Shown: positions 14,064 to 24,300 of the stretch, in pieces
Layout of the letters: each line of letters opens with the position of its first letter
How positions within the stretch are numbered: position 1 is the stretch's first letter
Assembly (NCBI GenBank): GCA_944385535.1
Contig: CALWXR010000013.1
Coordinates: 1 to 51,439 of the forward strand
DNA from: an uncultured Oscillospiraceae bacterium
GTDB lineage: Bacteria; Bacillota; Clostridia; Oscillospirales; Oscillospiraceae
Direction of reading: 5' to 3'
Length of the DNA stretch: 51,439 bases
Translations under genes and position numbers: made by a program
The notes under the pieces: generated by a model
Databases searched by the model: none
What the model was told of the DNA's origin: nothing
Seen by the model: the letters and a program-made list of their open reading frames with translations, nothing else

Positions 14064-14939
14064 TTACGAGAGTCCCAGGCACTTTTCCAGGGCTTTGACG
14101 GTCTGCTCCTTGGCCGGCGTGAGAGGCAGGCGGCAGTCTCCGCAGTCGTACCCCATAAGATTCAGGGCGGCCTTCACCGGGATGGGGCTGACTTCACAGA
14201 ACAGCAGATTGCAAAGGGGCAAAAGAGTGAGCTGTAAGTCCGCGGCGGTATCAAAGTCTCCGTCCAGGGCGGAGCGGGCCATGGCCTGGACCTGCTCGGG
14301 AAACAGGTTGGAAACCACGGAGATCACCCCCTGGCCTCCCAGGGCCATGACGGGCACGGTCATATCGTCGTTGCCGCTCCACAGGCAGAAGGAGGGAGGA
14401 CAGGCGGCTTTGATTTTGGCGAACTTGGAAATGTCGGTGGACGCTTCCTTAACCCCTGCCATGTTGGGGATCTGGGACAGCTGCTGGTAAACGGATACCG
14501 GGATATCCACGCCGGTACGGGAGGGGACGTTGTAGGCGATCACCGGGATATGTACCGCCGACGCGATGGTACTGTAGTGGGCCATGAGCCCTTCCGCAGT
14601 GGCCTTGTTATAGTAGGGGGAGACCACCAGCAGGGCGTCCACCCCCAGCTTTTCCGCCGACTGACTTAGAAACAGCGCGTGCTCCGTACAGTTGGAGCCG
14701 GTGCCCGCGATGATCTTGCAGCGGTTTCCCGCGTAGGTTTTGGCCCGGTGGAACAGTTCCAGCTTTTCGCTGTCAGACAGAGTGGGGGATTCTCCCGTGG
14801 TTCCGCAGATCACGACCGCGCTGATCCCCGCGTCCATTTGCCGCTTCAGAAGCTGCTCCAGCATGGGATAGTTGACTTTCCCGTTTAAAAACGGGGTAAC
14901 CAGGGCGGTGCAGGCCCCGGTAAAAACTGGTTTTTTCAT
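14064..14939 (-). CDS. dapA: 4-hydroxy-tetrahydrodipicolinate synthase
   Basis: A 291-residue TIM-barrel aldolase condensing pyruvate with aspartate semialdehyde, the first committed step to diaminopimelate and lysine. Diagnostic motifs are GTTGESPTLS near residue 45, the catalytic Tyr in VIAYNVPSRTG, and the Schiff-base Lys in MAGVKEAS. GGAGG nine bases upstream supports ATG 14939; the frame is open seven codons further without support. DapA also feeds dipicolinate synthesis in spore formers, consistent with the sporulation genes here. It stands alone, divergent from the flavodoxin-membrane fusion gene. Confidence 0.95.
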   Translation of the reverse strand: MKKPVFTGACTALVTPFLNGKVNYPMLEQLLKRQMDAGISAVVICGTTGESPTLSDSEKLELFHRAKTYAGNRCKIIAGTGSNCTEHALFLSQSAEKLGVDALLVVSPYYNKATAEGLMAHYSTIASAVHIPVIAYNVPSRTGVDIPVSVYQQLSQIPNMAGVKEASTDISKFAKIKAACPPSFCLWSGNDDMTVPVMALGGQGVISVVSNLFPEQVQAMARSALDGDFDTAADLQLTLLPLCNLLFCEVSPIPVKAALNLMGYDCGDCRLPLTPAKEQTVKALEKCLGLS

Positions 14940-14988
14940 AAGCTGATACCTCCAGGCCATCCTATGCAGCCGGAGGCCATTTTGTCTG

Positions 14989-15017
14989 TTGCAAATTATG
15001 CCGATTTGGGCTATACT
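14989..15017 (+). promoter_or_regulatory. Promoter of the flavodoxin-membrane fusion gene
   Basis: TTGCAA (14989-14994), a 17-bp spacer and TATACT (15012-15017), 22 bases before the start codon. It overlaps the dapA upstream region. Confidence 0.7.
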
Positions 15018-15038
15018 GAATGGGAATGGGGGGAGAAT

Positions 15039-16622
15039 ATGAGGATCCTTTTGATCAATGGCAGTCCCAAAGGGGTAAGAAGCAACACCTACCGCCTGGC
15101 AAAGGCGTTCCTGGAAGGCATGGGGGAAGGGGAGCCCCGGGAGCTGACCACTTGCCGGATGGACATACAGCCCTGCCGGGGCTGTTTCGCCTGTTGGAGC
15201 AAAACACCGGGGCAGTGCGTCCTGGGTGATGACATGGCTTCGGTGATCGAAAGCATCCTCTGGGCGGATGTGATCCTGTGGAGTTTTCCGCTATACTACT
15301 TTTCTGTGCCGGGAGGACTGAAGAATCTCATTGACCGGCAGCTTCCCATGAACCTACCGTTTATGGAATCGGCCAGCCGGTTCGGGGGACACCCGGGCCG
15401 GTATGATCTGTCCGGCAAGCGCCATGTTGTCATTTCCACCTGCGGCTTTTACACTGCCCGGGGAAATTACGACGGTGTGACAGCGATGTTTGACCATATG
15501 CTGGGAAAAGGAAACTACACGTCCATTTTCTGCGGCCAGGGAGAATTGTTCCGAGTCAAGGAGCTGGCGGAACGGACGGAGGAATACCTTTCCTATGTGC
15601 GCCAGGCGGGGTGGGAGTTTATAAGGGACGGGATTTCCCGGGAAACCTATGAAAAGCTTTCTCAGCTGCTCTACCCCCGGGAGGTGTTTGAGGCCATGGC
15701 CGACGCCAGCTGGGGCGTGGAAAAGACCGGACAGACCAGCCCCCAGTGGCTGACCTTTACCAGGCAGATGGGAGCGCTGTATAACCCCAAAGCCTGGCCG
15801 GGGAAAGACCTGGTGCTGGAAATGTGCTACACCGATGTGGACGGATGCTGCCAGCTGGTGCTGACGGAAACGGGATGCCGTGTTTTGACGGATGATTTTC
15901 TTCCCTATACCACCCGGATCGAAACCCCCTTTTCTGTGTGGAACGCCATTGCCGCTGGAGAGATTACCGGAGAGGAGGCCCTGGCCCGGCAGCAATACCG
16001 GGTAAAGGGAGATTTTTCTCTGATGCTTCATTGGGACGATTACTTCGGCCCTGAAAAGCCGCGGACAACGGCCGGGACAAAAAAGTGTTCCACCAATATG
16101 AATATCCTGCTGCTGCCCTGGATTGTGTTCTGGGTAGCGGCGCCCATGGATGCCTTTTACGGGGCGGTGATCAGCGCCGGAGTCTGCGCTCTCATCCCAC
16201 TGGGGTTTTATAAGAACAGGAAAACCATCTATGACGTGCTGTCTGCCGCCTTGGTCACCGGCTGCGCTCTGGCGCTGCTTCTTTCCGCGCCGGTACGCAC
16301 GGTGCTGCCCCTTTCCTATTTTGCCTTTGGCCTGATGTGGAGCGTCTCCTGCTTTTTGAAGATCCCGCTCACCGCCCACTATTCCATGAACGACTACAAC
16401 GGAGAGCAGGCGCTGAACAATCCCTTGTTTATAAAAACCAACCGCATTCTCACCGGCTGCTGGGGCGTGCTGTATCTGCTGACGCCTATATGGACCTATT
16501 ATTGGATGGGGACGGCGCTTGCCTCCTGGACGGGCGCTGTCAATTCGGTGCTTCCCGCGCTGATGGGGCTGTTTACGGTCTGGTTCCAAAAATGGTACCC
16601 GGCCAGGATTGCCCGGGGATAG
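15039..16622 (+). CDS. NADPH-dependent FMN reductase-like protein fused to a membrane domain
   Basis: A 527-residue protein in three parts. Residues 1-200 form a flavodoxin-like FMN reductase domain ([16 protein letters not shown] phosphate-binding loop, CRGCFACW cysteine motif, [19 protein letters not shown]). The middle (about 200-350) is soluble, recalls no family I can name, and includes an SCP2-like stretch. From residue 353 to the end there are about five hydrophobic helices. Such oxidoreductases transfer electrons from NAD(P)H via FMN; the membrane part suggests a membrane-bound role, perhaps redox or export. ATG 15039 follows GGGGGGAGAAT. Its stop lies 34 bases before queA, with which it may be co-transcribed. 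The physiological substrate is unknown. Confidence 0.72.
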   Translation: MRILLINGSPKGVRSNTYRLAKAFLEGMGEGEPRELTTCRMDIQPCRGCFACWSKTPGQCVLGDDMASVIESILWADVILWSFPLYYFSVPGGLKNLIDRQLPMNLPFMESASRFGGHPGRYDLSGKRHVVISTCGFYTARGNYDGVTAMFDHMLGKGNYTSIFCGQGELFRVKELAERTEEYLSYVRQAGWEFIRDGISRETYEKLSQLLYPREVFEAMADASWGVEKTGQTSPQWLTFTRQMGALYNPKAWPGKDLVLEMCYTDVDGCCQLVLTETGCRVLTDDFLPYTTRIETPFSVWNAIAAGEITGEEALARQQYRVKGDFSLMLHWDDYFGPEKPRTTAGTKKCSTNMNILLLPWIVFWVAAPMDAFYGAVISAGVCALIPLGFYKNRKTIYDVLSAALVTGCALALLLSAPVRTVLPLSYFAFGLMWSVSCFLKIPLTAHYSMNDYNGEQALNNPLFIKTNRILTGCWGVLYLLTPIWTYYWMGTALASWTGAVNSVLPALMGLFTVWFQKWYPARIARG

Positions 16623-16656
16623 AATTGCTTACTCCATAAGAAACGAGGAAATGACA

Positions 16657-17679
16657 TTGAAAACCCATGATTTTTGGTATGACCTTCCGGAGGAGCTGAT
16701 TGCCCAGACCCCGCTGGAAAAAAGAGACGCTTCCCGGCTCATGGTGATGTCCCGGCGCACCGGGGAGGTCAGCCACAGGCATTTTTACGATATCATCGAC
16801 TATTTAAATCCCGGGGACTGTCTGGTCATGAACGACTCCCGGGTGCTGCCTGCCCGGCTCTTGGGCCACCGGCCTACCGGCGGCGCGGTGGAGGTACTGC
16901 TGCTGCGGGATTTAGGGGAAAAGCGCTGGGAGTGTCTGTGCAAGCCCGGGCGGAAAATGCAGGAAGGCCAGCAGGTGGTATTCGGAAACGGAGAACTTAC
17001 CGCCACAGTCCGGGAGGTTCAGGAGGACGGCAACCGGGTGGTGGAATTTGACTATGCGGGTATTTTCCTGGAGGTGCTGGAACGGCTGGGGAAAATGCCT
17101 CTGCCTCCTTATATCAAGGCGGAGCTTCAGGATCAGGAGCGGTATCAGACCGTATACTCCCGGGAGTCAGGCTCCGCCGCCGCCCCCACTGCGGGACTGC
17201 ATTTTACGGAGGAACTGCTGGATAAGATTCGCCGGAAGGGGGTCAAAACGGCCTTTGTCACCCTCCACGTGGGGCTTGGCACCTTCCGCCCGGTGAAGGC
17301 GGAGGAGATCACCGACCACCACATGCACGCGGAGCTTTGCATGATGAATCAGGAGACGGCGGATTTGCTGAACGAGACCCGGCGTGACGGCGGGCGGATC
17401 ATTTGCGTGGGCACCACCTCCTGCCGGACATTGGAATCCCTGGTCAATGAGGACGGAAGCTTTGCGGCAAAGTCCAAGTGGACGGAGATCTTCATCTATC
17501 CGGGGTACACTTTTAAGGCAATGGACGGCCTGATCACCAACTTCCATCTTCCGGAAAGCACCCTGGTGATGCTGGTATCCGCCTTCGCCGGACGGGAGCA
17601 TGTACTGAACGCCTATGCACAGGCGGTGCAGGAACGGTATCGGTTCTTCTCCTTTGGGGATGCCATGTGTATTTTGTGA
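16657..17679 (+). CDS. queA: S-adenosylmethionine:tRNA ribosyltransferase-isomerase
   Basis: QueA transfers the ribosyl moiety of SAM to 7-aminomethyl-7-deazaguanine in tRNA, making epoxyqueuosine. The 340 residues contain [24 protein letters not shown] at the N-terminus, [13 protein letters not shown], the [12 protein letters not shown] motif, and [20 protein letters not shown] 16657 is chosen: GAGG (16645-16648) is eight bases upstream and the product begins MKTHDF like other QueA proteins. The ATG at 16651 abuts the site. It forms a queuosine pair with tgt at 18808, separated by the GNAT gene; both are on the same strand and closely spaced. Confidence 0.96.
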   Translation: MKTHDFWYDLPEELIAQTPLEKRDASRLMVMSRRTGEVSHRHFYDIIDYLNPGDCLVMNDSRVLPARLLGHRPTGGAVEVLLLRDLGEKRWECLCKPGRKMQEGQQVVFGNGELTATVREVQEDGNRVVEFDYAGIFLEVLERLGKMPLPPYIKAELQDQERYQTVYSRESGSAAAPTAGLHFTEELLDKIRRKGVKTAFVTLHVGLGTFRPVKAEEITDHHMHAELCMMNQETADLLNETRRDGGRIICVGTTSCRTLESLVNEDGSFAAKSKWTEIFIYPGYTFKAMDGLITNFHLPESTLVMLVSAFAGREHVLNAYAQAVQERYRFFSFGDAMCIL

Positions 17680-17688
17680 GGAAAAAAT

Positions 17689-18804
17689 ATGAATGCGATT
17701 GTGGATATTTCCCAGATTCGCCTGGAAACAGACCGGCTGATCCTTCGGCCCTGGGAGCAGGGAGATCTGGAAGACTTTTATGAATACGCCCGGGTGGATG
17801 GCGTGGGTCAAATGGCCGGGTGGCTGCCCCATGACTCCATAGAGGCAACCCAGAAGGTGTTAGACAGCTTTATCAGCAAGAAGAAAACCTTCGCCCTGGA
17901 ATGGAAGGAAAACGGGAAGGTTATCGGCTCTCTCGGACTGGAAAAGGAAGAACCTGTGTTGGAGCTTCCCAAGGACCGCGTAGGCCGGTCCATCGGCTAT
18001 GTTCTCAGCAAGGACTACTGGGGCCGGGGGGTAATGGCCGAGGCGCTGCGCGCGGTCATTGATTACTGCTTCCGGGAAGAGCACTGTGACTTCCTGACTT
18101 GCGGCCATTTTTTGAGCAACTACCGTTCTCGCCGGGTGATGGAAAAATGCGGCTTTGTGCCGGTGGCGGAAACCCTCCATCAGACCCGGTGGGGCAGTTG
18201 GGAGCCTACCCGGCTGTATCTGCTGCGGAATTTTCGGAAGGTAACCGCCCTCTGGGATGTGACCGGGATCCGAATCGAAAGTCCGCGGCTTCTGCTTCGT
18301 CCTTTGGCAATGGAGGATCTGGAGGCGTTTCATGAGATCGTGTCGGATCCTGACGTGGCTTCCATGGAAGGCGGCTGCCCCTGCGCGGACCTTGCCATGA
18401 CCCGGCAGCGGCTTGAAAACAGCGTTTCCAGAAAAGAGGATCTGGCAATCATCCGCAAAGACACCGGGGCTATGATCGGCATCATCGCGGCCCAGGCCAG
18501 AGACTGGAAACGGTATCCCATGGATCCCTGGATGGTGGGACGGGAATTCGGCTTCGGCCTGAATAAAGCCCATTGGGGCAATGGCTTTGCGCCGGAAGCG
18601 GTGACGGCGGTGACCAGGTACTGCTTTGATACGCTGAGGTATGACTTTGTCAGCTGCGGCCATTTTCTGCGAAACCAACGTTCCGCCAGAGTGATCGAAA
18701 AATGCGGATTCCACTTCCTGTTTGAAGGGGAATTTGACTTTGACCCCAATGTGACGGAGCGGATTCGTACTTACATTCGATACAACCCGAAAATGGAGAA
18801 ATAA
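17689..18804 (+). CDS. Tandem GNAT-family N-acetyltransferase
   Basis: A 371-residue protein made of two RimJ/RimL-type GNAT domains, residues 1-180 and 190-371. Each begins with a similar strand (LETDRLILRPW and IESPRLLLRPL), has an acetyl-CoA loop region (YWGRGVMAEAL and HWGNGFAPEAV), and ends with CGHFL-N-S-RV-EKCGF. This is an internal duplication. Single-domain relatives acetylate the N-termini of ribosomal proteins or small amines. The start ATG follows GAGGAAAAAAT. It is inserted between queA and tgt, nine bases after queA and three bases before tgt, so it is co-transcribed with them, which may hint at a translation-related substrate. That link is inference. Confidence 0.85.
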   Translation: MNAIVDISQIRLETDRLILRPWEQGDLEDFYEYARVDGVGQMAGWLPHDSIEATQKVLDSFISKKKTFALEWKENGKVIGSLGLEKEEPVLELPKDRVGRSIGYVLSKDYWGRGVMAEALRAVIDYCFREEHCDFLTCGHFLSNYRSRRVMEKCGFVPVAETLHQTRWGSWEPTRLYLLRNFRKVTALWDVTGIRIESPRLLLRPLAMEDLEAFHEIVSDPDVASMEGGCPCADLAMTRQRLENSVSRKEDLAIIRKDTGAMIGIIAAQARDWKRYPMDPWMVGREFGFGLNKAHWGNGFAPEAVTAVTRYCFDTLRYDFVSCGHFLRNQRSARVIEKCGFHFLFEGEFDFDPNVTERIRTYIRYNPKMEK

Positions 18805-18807
18805 ACC

Positions 18808-19938
18808 ATGTTTACACTGAAAAAAACCGAAGGAAAAGCCCGGCTGGGCGAGTTTACCTGCGCCCACGGAAGGGTTCAGACTCCGGTGTTTATGAACGTA
18901 GGCACCCAGGGGGCCATAAAGGGCGCCCTCAGCGCCCAGGACCTGAAAAATATCGGCTGTCAGGTGGAGCTGTCCAACACCTACCATCTGCATCTGCGCC
19001 CCGGCGACGAGATCGTTCGCCAAATGGGCGGTCTCCACAAATTTATGACTTGGGACGGACCTATTTTAACGGATTCCGGAGGATTTCAGGTGTTCAGCCT
19101 GTCCTCCCTGCGGCGGATCAAAGAGGAGGGGGTCTACTTTTCCTCCCACATTGACGGCCGGAAGATCTTCATGGGGCCGGAGGAGAGTATGCGGATCCAG
19201 TCCAATCTGGGCTCGGATATCTGCATGGCCTTTGACGAGTGCATTGAAAACCCCGCGCCCCGGGACTATGTGCAAAAAAGCGTGGATCGCACCTACCGCT
19301 GGCTGGTTCGCTGCAAGGAGGAAAACGCCCGCTTAAACGCCCTGCCGGACACAGTGAATAAAGCCCAGATGCTTTGGGGCATTAACCAGGGAGGCACCTA
19401 TTCGGACATCCGGGTGGATCACATGAAGCGGATCGCCGACCTGGAGCTGCCGGGCTATGCCATCGGCGGTCTGGCGGTAGGGGAGACGGCTCAGGAGATG
19501 TATGATATCATTGAGGCGGTGGAGCCCCATATGCCCCGGGATAAGACCAGATATCTCATGGGGGTAGGCACCCCTACCAACATCATTGAGGCAGTGGCCC
19601 GGGGCGTGGACTTTTTTGACTGCGTCATGCCCGCCCGGAATGCCCGCCATGCCCGGCTGTTCACCTGGGAGGGGGCCATCAACCTGAAAAACGCCAAGTA
19701 CCAGCTGGACGAACAGCCGATTGACCCCCACTGTGACTGTCCTGTGTGCCGCCGTTACAGCCGGGCCTATATCCGGCATCTGTTTGTAGCGGAGGAAATG
19801 CTTGCCATGCGTCTTTCCGTGATGCACAACCTGTATTTCTACAACAAGCTGATGGAAAAAATCCGCCAGGCTCTGGCGGAAGGAAGATTTGAACAGTTCC
19901 GCCGGGAATATTCCGAGAAATTGGCCCGGAGGATTTAA
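18808..19938 (+). CDS. tgt: Queuine tRNA-ribosyltransferase
   Basis: A 376-residue enzyme exchanging guanine-34 for preQ1 in Asp, Asn, His and Tyr tRNAs. It has the nucleophile Asp region DSGGFQVFSLSSLRRIKEEGV, the second Asp region FFDCVMPARNARHARLF, and the zinc site CDCPVCRRYSRAYIRHLF near the C-terminus. The family's TIM barrel and length are intact. It follows the GNAT gene by three bases and shares an operon with queA. No preQ1 riboswitch is seen upstream of queA in this window. Confidence 0.97.
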   Translation: MFTLKKTEGKARLGEFTCAHGRVQTPVFMNVGTQGAIKGALSAQDLKNIGCQVELSNTYHLHLRPGDEIVRQMGGLHKFMTWDGPILTDSGGFQVFSLSSLRRIKEEGVYFSSHIDGRKIFMGPEESMRIQSNLGSDICMAFDECIENPAPRDYVQKSVDRTYRWLVRCKEENARLNALPDTVNKAQMLWGINQGGTYSDIRVDHMKRIADLELPGYAIGGLAVGETAQEMYDIIEAVEPHMPRDKTRYLMGVGTPTNIIEAVARGVDFFDCVMPARNARHARLFTWEGAINLKNAKYQLDEQPIDPHCDCPVCRRYSRAYIRHLFVAEEMLAMRLSVMHNLYFYNKLMEKIRQALAEGRFEQFRREYSEKLARRI

Positions 19939-19985
19939 GGAAAATCACTCTTGTCAATTAAATCAGAGGTTCCCTAACTTCCCCC

Positions 19986-20013
19986 TTGCAATTTGTGGAA
20001 ACAATGCTATAAT
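19986..20013 (+). promoter_or_regulatory. Promoter of yajC
   Basis: TTGCAA (19986-19991), a 16-bp spacer, and TATAAT (20008-20013) preceded by TGC. It separates yajC transcription from tgt even though the two genes are often co-transcribed in other bacteria. Confidence 0.75.
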
Positions 20014-20046
20014 AGACAAGAAACCACACACGAAGGAGTTTTTTTA

Positions 20047-20424
20047 ATGAATTTTCTGACCAATAGTGCCGGCGCTACCGGCGCAAGCAGCCTGCTGATG
20101 CTGGTTCTGATGCTGGCCATCTTCTACTTCATGCTCATCCGCCCCGAAAACAAGCGAAAGAAGGAAGCCGAGCAGATGCGCAACGCTGTGAAAAAGGGCG
20201 ATAAGATCGTCACCATCGGCGGCATTACCGGCACAGTTGTGGATGTGAAGGAAAGCGGCATCGTCCTGGAAACCGGCGCTGATCAGGTTCGCATTGAGTT
20301 TGAAAAGTGGGCCATCTCCAGCAACGAAACTGCCAACCAGGCTGCCAAGGAAGAGGCCAGAAAGGCCGAGGAAGCCAAGGCCAAGGCCAAGGCTGCCAAG
20401 AAGGCGGAGAAGGAAAAGAAATAA
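20047..20424 (+). CDS. yajC: Preprotein translocase subunit YajC
   Basis: A 125-residue small membrane protein of the SecDF-YajC complex that assists Sec-dependent export. One transmembrane helix (about residues 12-31, LLMLVLMLAIFYFMLI) is followed by the RPENKRKKE motif, the conserved GDKIVTIGGITGTV block, and a long Ala/Lys/Glu-rich charged tail. ATG 20047 is preceded by GAAGGAG. The gene lies next to tgt, a common pairing. A clear terminator follows at 20438. secD/secF are not in the window. Confidence 0.93.
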   Translation: MNFLTNSAGATGASSLLMLVLMLAIFYFMLIRPENKRKKEAEQMRNAVKKGDKIVTIGGITGTVVDVKESGIVLETGADQVRIEFEKWAISSNETANQAAKEEARKAEEAKAKAKAAKKAEKEKK

Positions 20425-20437
20425 TGGCGTTTAACAG

Positions 20438-20469
20438 GGCTGCCGCTTTTCTGCGGCGGCCTTGTTTTT
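20438..20469 (+). terminator. Intrinsic terminator after yajC
   Basis: A 9-bp stem GGCTGCCGC / GCGGCGGCC (20438-20446 with 20453-20461, one G-U pair), followed by TTGTTTTT. Confidence 0.85.
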
Positions 20470-20560
20470 GCGTTAATCCGAAACGGGGAAGCCGGGGAAC
20501 GATCCGATCTGGCAGCGCGTCGGTTAATAACAAAATTCCAATAAGAAATTCACAAAATGT

Positions 20561-20590
20561 TTGGGAAACCATCGAATGATATGGTATAAT
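20561..20590 (+). promoter_or_regulatory. Promoter of the ABC transporter operon
   Basis: TTGGGA (20561-20566), an 18-bp spacer, and TATAAT (20585-20590) preceded by TGG. Confidence 0.65.
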
Positions 20591-20626
20591 GTTAATTAGA
20601 AATCGTGTGTTTTGGAGTGAAGAGAA

Positions 20627-21328
20627 ATGGCCTTTGTGGAATTTCGGGATGTGGGAAAAACCTACCGTATGGGTGAGGTGGAGATCAATGCCATCCACGA
20701 TGTTTCTTTTGAAGTGGAAAAAGGGGAATTGGTTGTGATTGTGGGCCCTTCCGGCGCCGGTAAGACGACCCTTTTGAATATTTTAGGGGGCATGGATGTG
20801 CTGAGCTCCGGCACGGTGATGCTGGACGGCCGGGAGATTTCCGCTCTGAACAGAAAACAGCTGACGGAATACCGGCGCTATGACGTGGGCTTTGTATTCC
20901 AGTTTTACAATCTGATCGGAAATCTTACCGCCCTGGAAAATGTGGAATTGGCGAACCAGATTTGTAAGGATCCTCTGGATGCCCAGCAGATTCTAAAGGA
21001 CGTGGGCCTGGAGCATCGGATGAAAAACTTTCCAAGCCAGCTTTCTGGCGGTGAGCAGCAGCGGGTTGCCATTGCCCGGGCACTGGCAAAGAATCCCAAG
21101 CTTCTGCTGTGCGACGAGCCCACCGGCGCCCTGGACTATCAGACCGGCAAGGCTATTTTGCAGCTGCTGCAGGATACGGGACGAAGAACCGGTATGACGG
21201 TAATCATCATTACCCACAATAGCGCTTTGACCGCCATGGCGGACCGGGTCATTCGGGTGAAGAACGGCACCGTCACATCCGTGACCATAAACGAAGATCC
21301 TCAGGACATTGCGGAGATCGAATGGTAA
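20627..21328 (+). CDS. ABC transporter ATP-binding protein, MacB/LolD type
   Basis: A 233-residue ATPase subunit with Walker [12 protein letters not shown] near residue 42, Q-loop [16 protein letters not shown], signature [15 protein letters not shown], Walker [13 protein letters not shown] and H-loop ITHNS. The sequence type ([22 protein letters not shown]) matches partners of FtsX-like permeases. These usually export peptides or work as mechanotransmission machines instead of importing substrates. It overlaps the start of the permease gene, so the two make one exporter. It has its own promoter upstream. Possible roles are antimicrobial peptide resistance or envelope remodelling; the sequence does not decide this. 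Confidence 0.93.
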   Translation: MAFVEFRDVGKTYRMGEVEINAIHDVSFEVEKGELVVIVGPSGAGKTTLLNILGGMDVLSSGTVMLDGREISALNRKQLTEYRRYDVGFVFQFYNLIGNLTALENVELANQICKDPLDAQQILKDVGLEHRMKNFPSQLSGGEQQRVAIARALAKNPKLLLCDEPTGALDYQTGKAILQLLQDTGRRTGMTVIIITHNSALTAMADRVIRVKNGTVTSVTINEDPQDIAEIEW

Positions 21329-24300
21329 TGAAAAGAAACGCCATGCGCAAGAATCTGCGCCAATCCATTTTTAAGTCCTTTGGCCGATACATAGCCATTG
21401 TGGCCATCATTGCCCTGGGCTCAGGATTGTTTATGGGGCTTTTGATGACCAAGACGGACATGGTGGCAACAGGGCAGTCTTTTACCGACCAACAGAATAT
21501 GTTTGACCTGCGCCTGGTTTCCAGCTACGGCTGGGATAAAGAGGATACGGTGGAAACCATTTCCGGAATGGAGGGAGTTCAGGACGCGGAGGGCGCCATC
21601 TACATGGATTTGATCGCCAGACAGGGAGATCAGGAGGAGGCGGTGTACCGCTTCCATTCTCTTCCGGAGAAAATTGACCAGGTAGCCCTTCGGGGTGGGC
21701 GGATGCCTCAGGCGGATAACGAGTGCCTGGCGGACGGCTTCCACAACGATGACAGCGTTCTGGGGACAACCGTTACCATTTCCCAGGAAAACGAGGAAGA
21801 CTCTTTGGATGCCCTGCGGTATGAAACCTTTACAGTGGTGGGCTATGTCTCTTCGCCTCTGTATATGGATATGAACCGGGGCACCACTTCCGTGGGAAGC
21901 GGTACCCTTTCCAACTATTTCTACATACCAGAGGGCGCTTTCGATGTGGATTATTACACCGAGATCCACGTAACCATTCCGGGCGATTATTCCATTTACA
22001 CCGACCAGTACAACGACGCCATGGATCAAGCCGCTGAAAGCCTGGAGCCGGAGCTGGAGAAGCTGGCCCAGGAGCGGCTGGTTCAGCTTCGTCAGGAGGC
22101 GGAGGAGGAATATGCCGACGGTCTGGAAGAATATCAGGACGGACTGGAAGAATACTATGACGGCTTCCATGAGGCGTACGATGAGCTTCAGGACGGCTAC
22201 TGGGAATTAATGGACGGGGAACAGACCCTGATCGACAGTGAGCAGTCCCTGATTGATGGAGAACAGGCAATTGAAGACGCCAAGGTGATGATCCAGGACA
22301 GCCGGGTGACCTTGCAGCAGTCCCGAAAAACCCTGGCGGATGCCAAGGCGGATGGTTATGCTCAAATTGCCGATGCAAGCAACACTTTGTTTGAAAATTA
22401 TCAGACCGTCTCTGAAAATATGCAGCAGGTGGACAACGGTCTGATCCAGATCAACGCGGGCCTGATCGAGCTGAACGCGGGTATCACACAGCTGGAAGCC
22501 GGCCTTGCCCAACTGGATGCGGGCATTGAGCAGATGGAGATCCTGATTTCCATTATAGACACCGGAATCAATACCGCGCAGCAGGCCCTGGATTTTGCCC
22601 TGTCTCAGGAGATCATTGACCAGGAGAAGGTTGAAGAGCTTCAGGCCAAGCTGGATGAATACGCCGTCAAGCGGGACGAGTATGTGGTGCAGCTGGAGGA
22701 TTTGAAGGCTCAGCGGGAAGATTATAATTCCCAGCTTCAGGATCTGTACGCGCAGCGCGAGGATCTGGAAAGCCAGAAGTCGGAGCTGGAAGCCAGCAAA
22801 GACACGCTGGAGGCGGCCATGGACTCCATTGAGGAAGGGTATCTGGAGCTTGCCAACAACCAAACCATCATGGAAAACCAGTTTGCTTCCGCAGAGGCCC
22901 AGATTGCTGCCGGAGAAGCTCAGCTGGAATCCTACGAAGCCCAGCTGGTGACCCAGCAGGAGCAGATCGACCAGGGGTGGATCGACCTGGAGGAAGGAAA
23001 GAAGGAGCTGGAAGAGGGCTGGATAGAGTACCGCGATGGAAAGCGGGAGGCGGTGCAAGAGTTGTCCGACGCCCGCCAGGAGATCAACGACGCCAAGGCG
23101 GAGCTGGCGGACGCTCGGGAGAGCATTGATTCCATGACGGAAAACACCCTGCATATTCTGGACCGGACCAGCAATGTGGGCTACAACAGCCTGGACAGCA
23201 GTTCCGATATTGTTCAGGGCGTTTCCCGGGTATTCCCGGTATTCTTCCTGCTGGTGGCTTCCCTGGTGTGCATCACCACCATGACCCGGATGATCGATGA
23301 GGAGCGTACCCAGATCGGCACCCTGAAAGCCCTTGGCTACAGCAACGGGGCAATTATCGGTAAGTACATGTTCTATTCCGGCAGCGGCGCCATTCTGGGC
23401 TGCGGCGTTGGCGTCGTGGTTGGCAGTGTGGCTTTTCCCATGATCCTTTGGGAAGCTTACTGCATCATGCTCTACATTCAGCCCAGGGTTGTGCTGACCA
23501 TGAACTGGCCGTTATGCATTGCCATTGTGGCGGTATATACCGGCGTGATGCTGTTTGTTACCTGGTATTCCTGCCGCCGCACCCTGCGGGAGGAACCGGC
23601 GGAATTGATCCGTCCCAAGTCTCCCGAAGCGGGGAAGAAGATTCTGCTGGAGTATCTGCCCTTCTGGGGGAGGATCAGCTTCCTGAACAAGGTGAGCATT
23701 CGAAACATCTTCCGATACCGCCAGCGCCTTGCCATGATGCTGCTGGGCATCGGCGGCTGTACGGCCCTGCTGGTAACCGGATTTGGTCTGCGGGATTCCA
23801 TCGTCAATGTAGTGGACTATCAGTTTGAGGAAGTGACCCACTACGATTTACAGGTTTACTTCACCGACGATGTGACGGAGCAATCCAAGGAGGAATTTGC
23901 CCAAGAGATCCGGGAGGAAGCGGATCAATACCTGTTCTACCGGCAAAGCAGCGTGGATCTGGAATTTGACAACACGGTTCGCCAGGTGTATCTCATGACC
24001 GGCGGCGACGGGCTGATGGATTTTCTGGATCTGCACTATAATAGGGAAACGGTGGCTATGCCTGGGCTGAACGAAGCGGTGCTGTCCGCCGGTGTGGCGG
24101 AGGCCATGGACATTAAAACGGGGGATACCATCCTGCTGCGGGATTCCGATATGCAGACCCTGGAATTGACGGTATCCGGCATTTATGAAAACCATGTTTA
24201 CAACTACTGCATCATTCGTCCGGAGACTGCCCAGGCACAGCTTGGGAGCACGGCTACGGAACAAATGGCCCTGGTGACCGTAGCGGAAGGGCAGGATGTT

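Noticed and set aside
13638-14082. Open frames running through the palindromic repeat
   Set aside because: They arise from the inverted repeats, are not matched by ribosome binding sites, and partly overlap tyrS and dapA.
17860-19038. A 392-codon frame antisense to the tandem GNAT gene and tgt
   Set aside because: It spans the ends of two well-supported genes on the other strand and has no family features.
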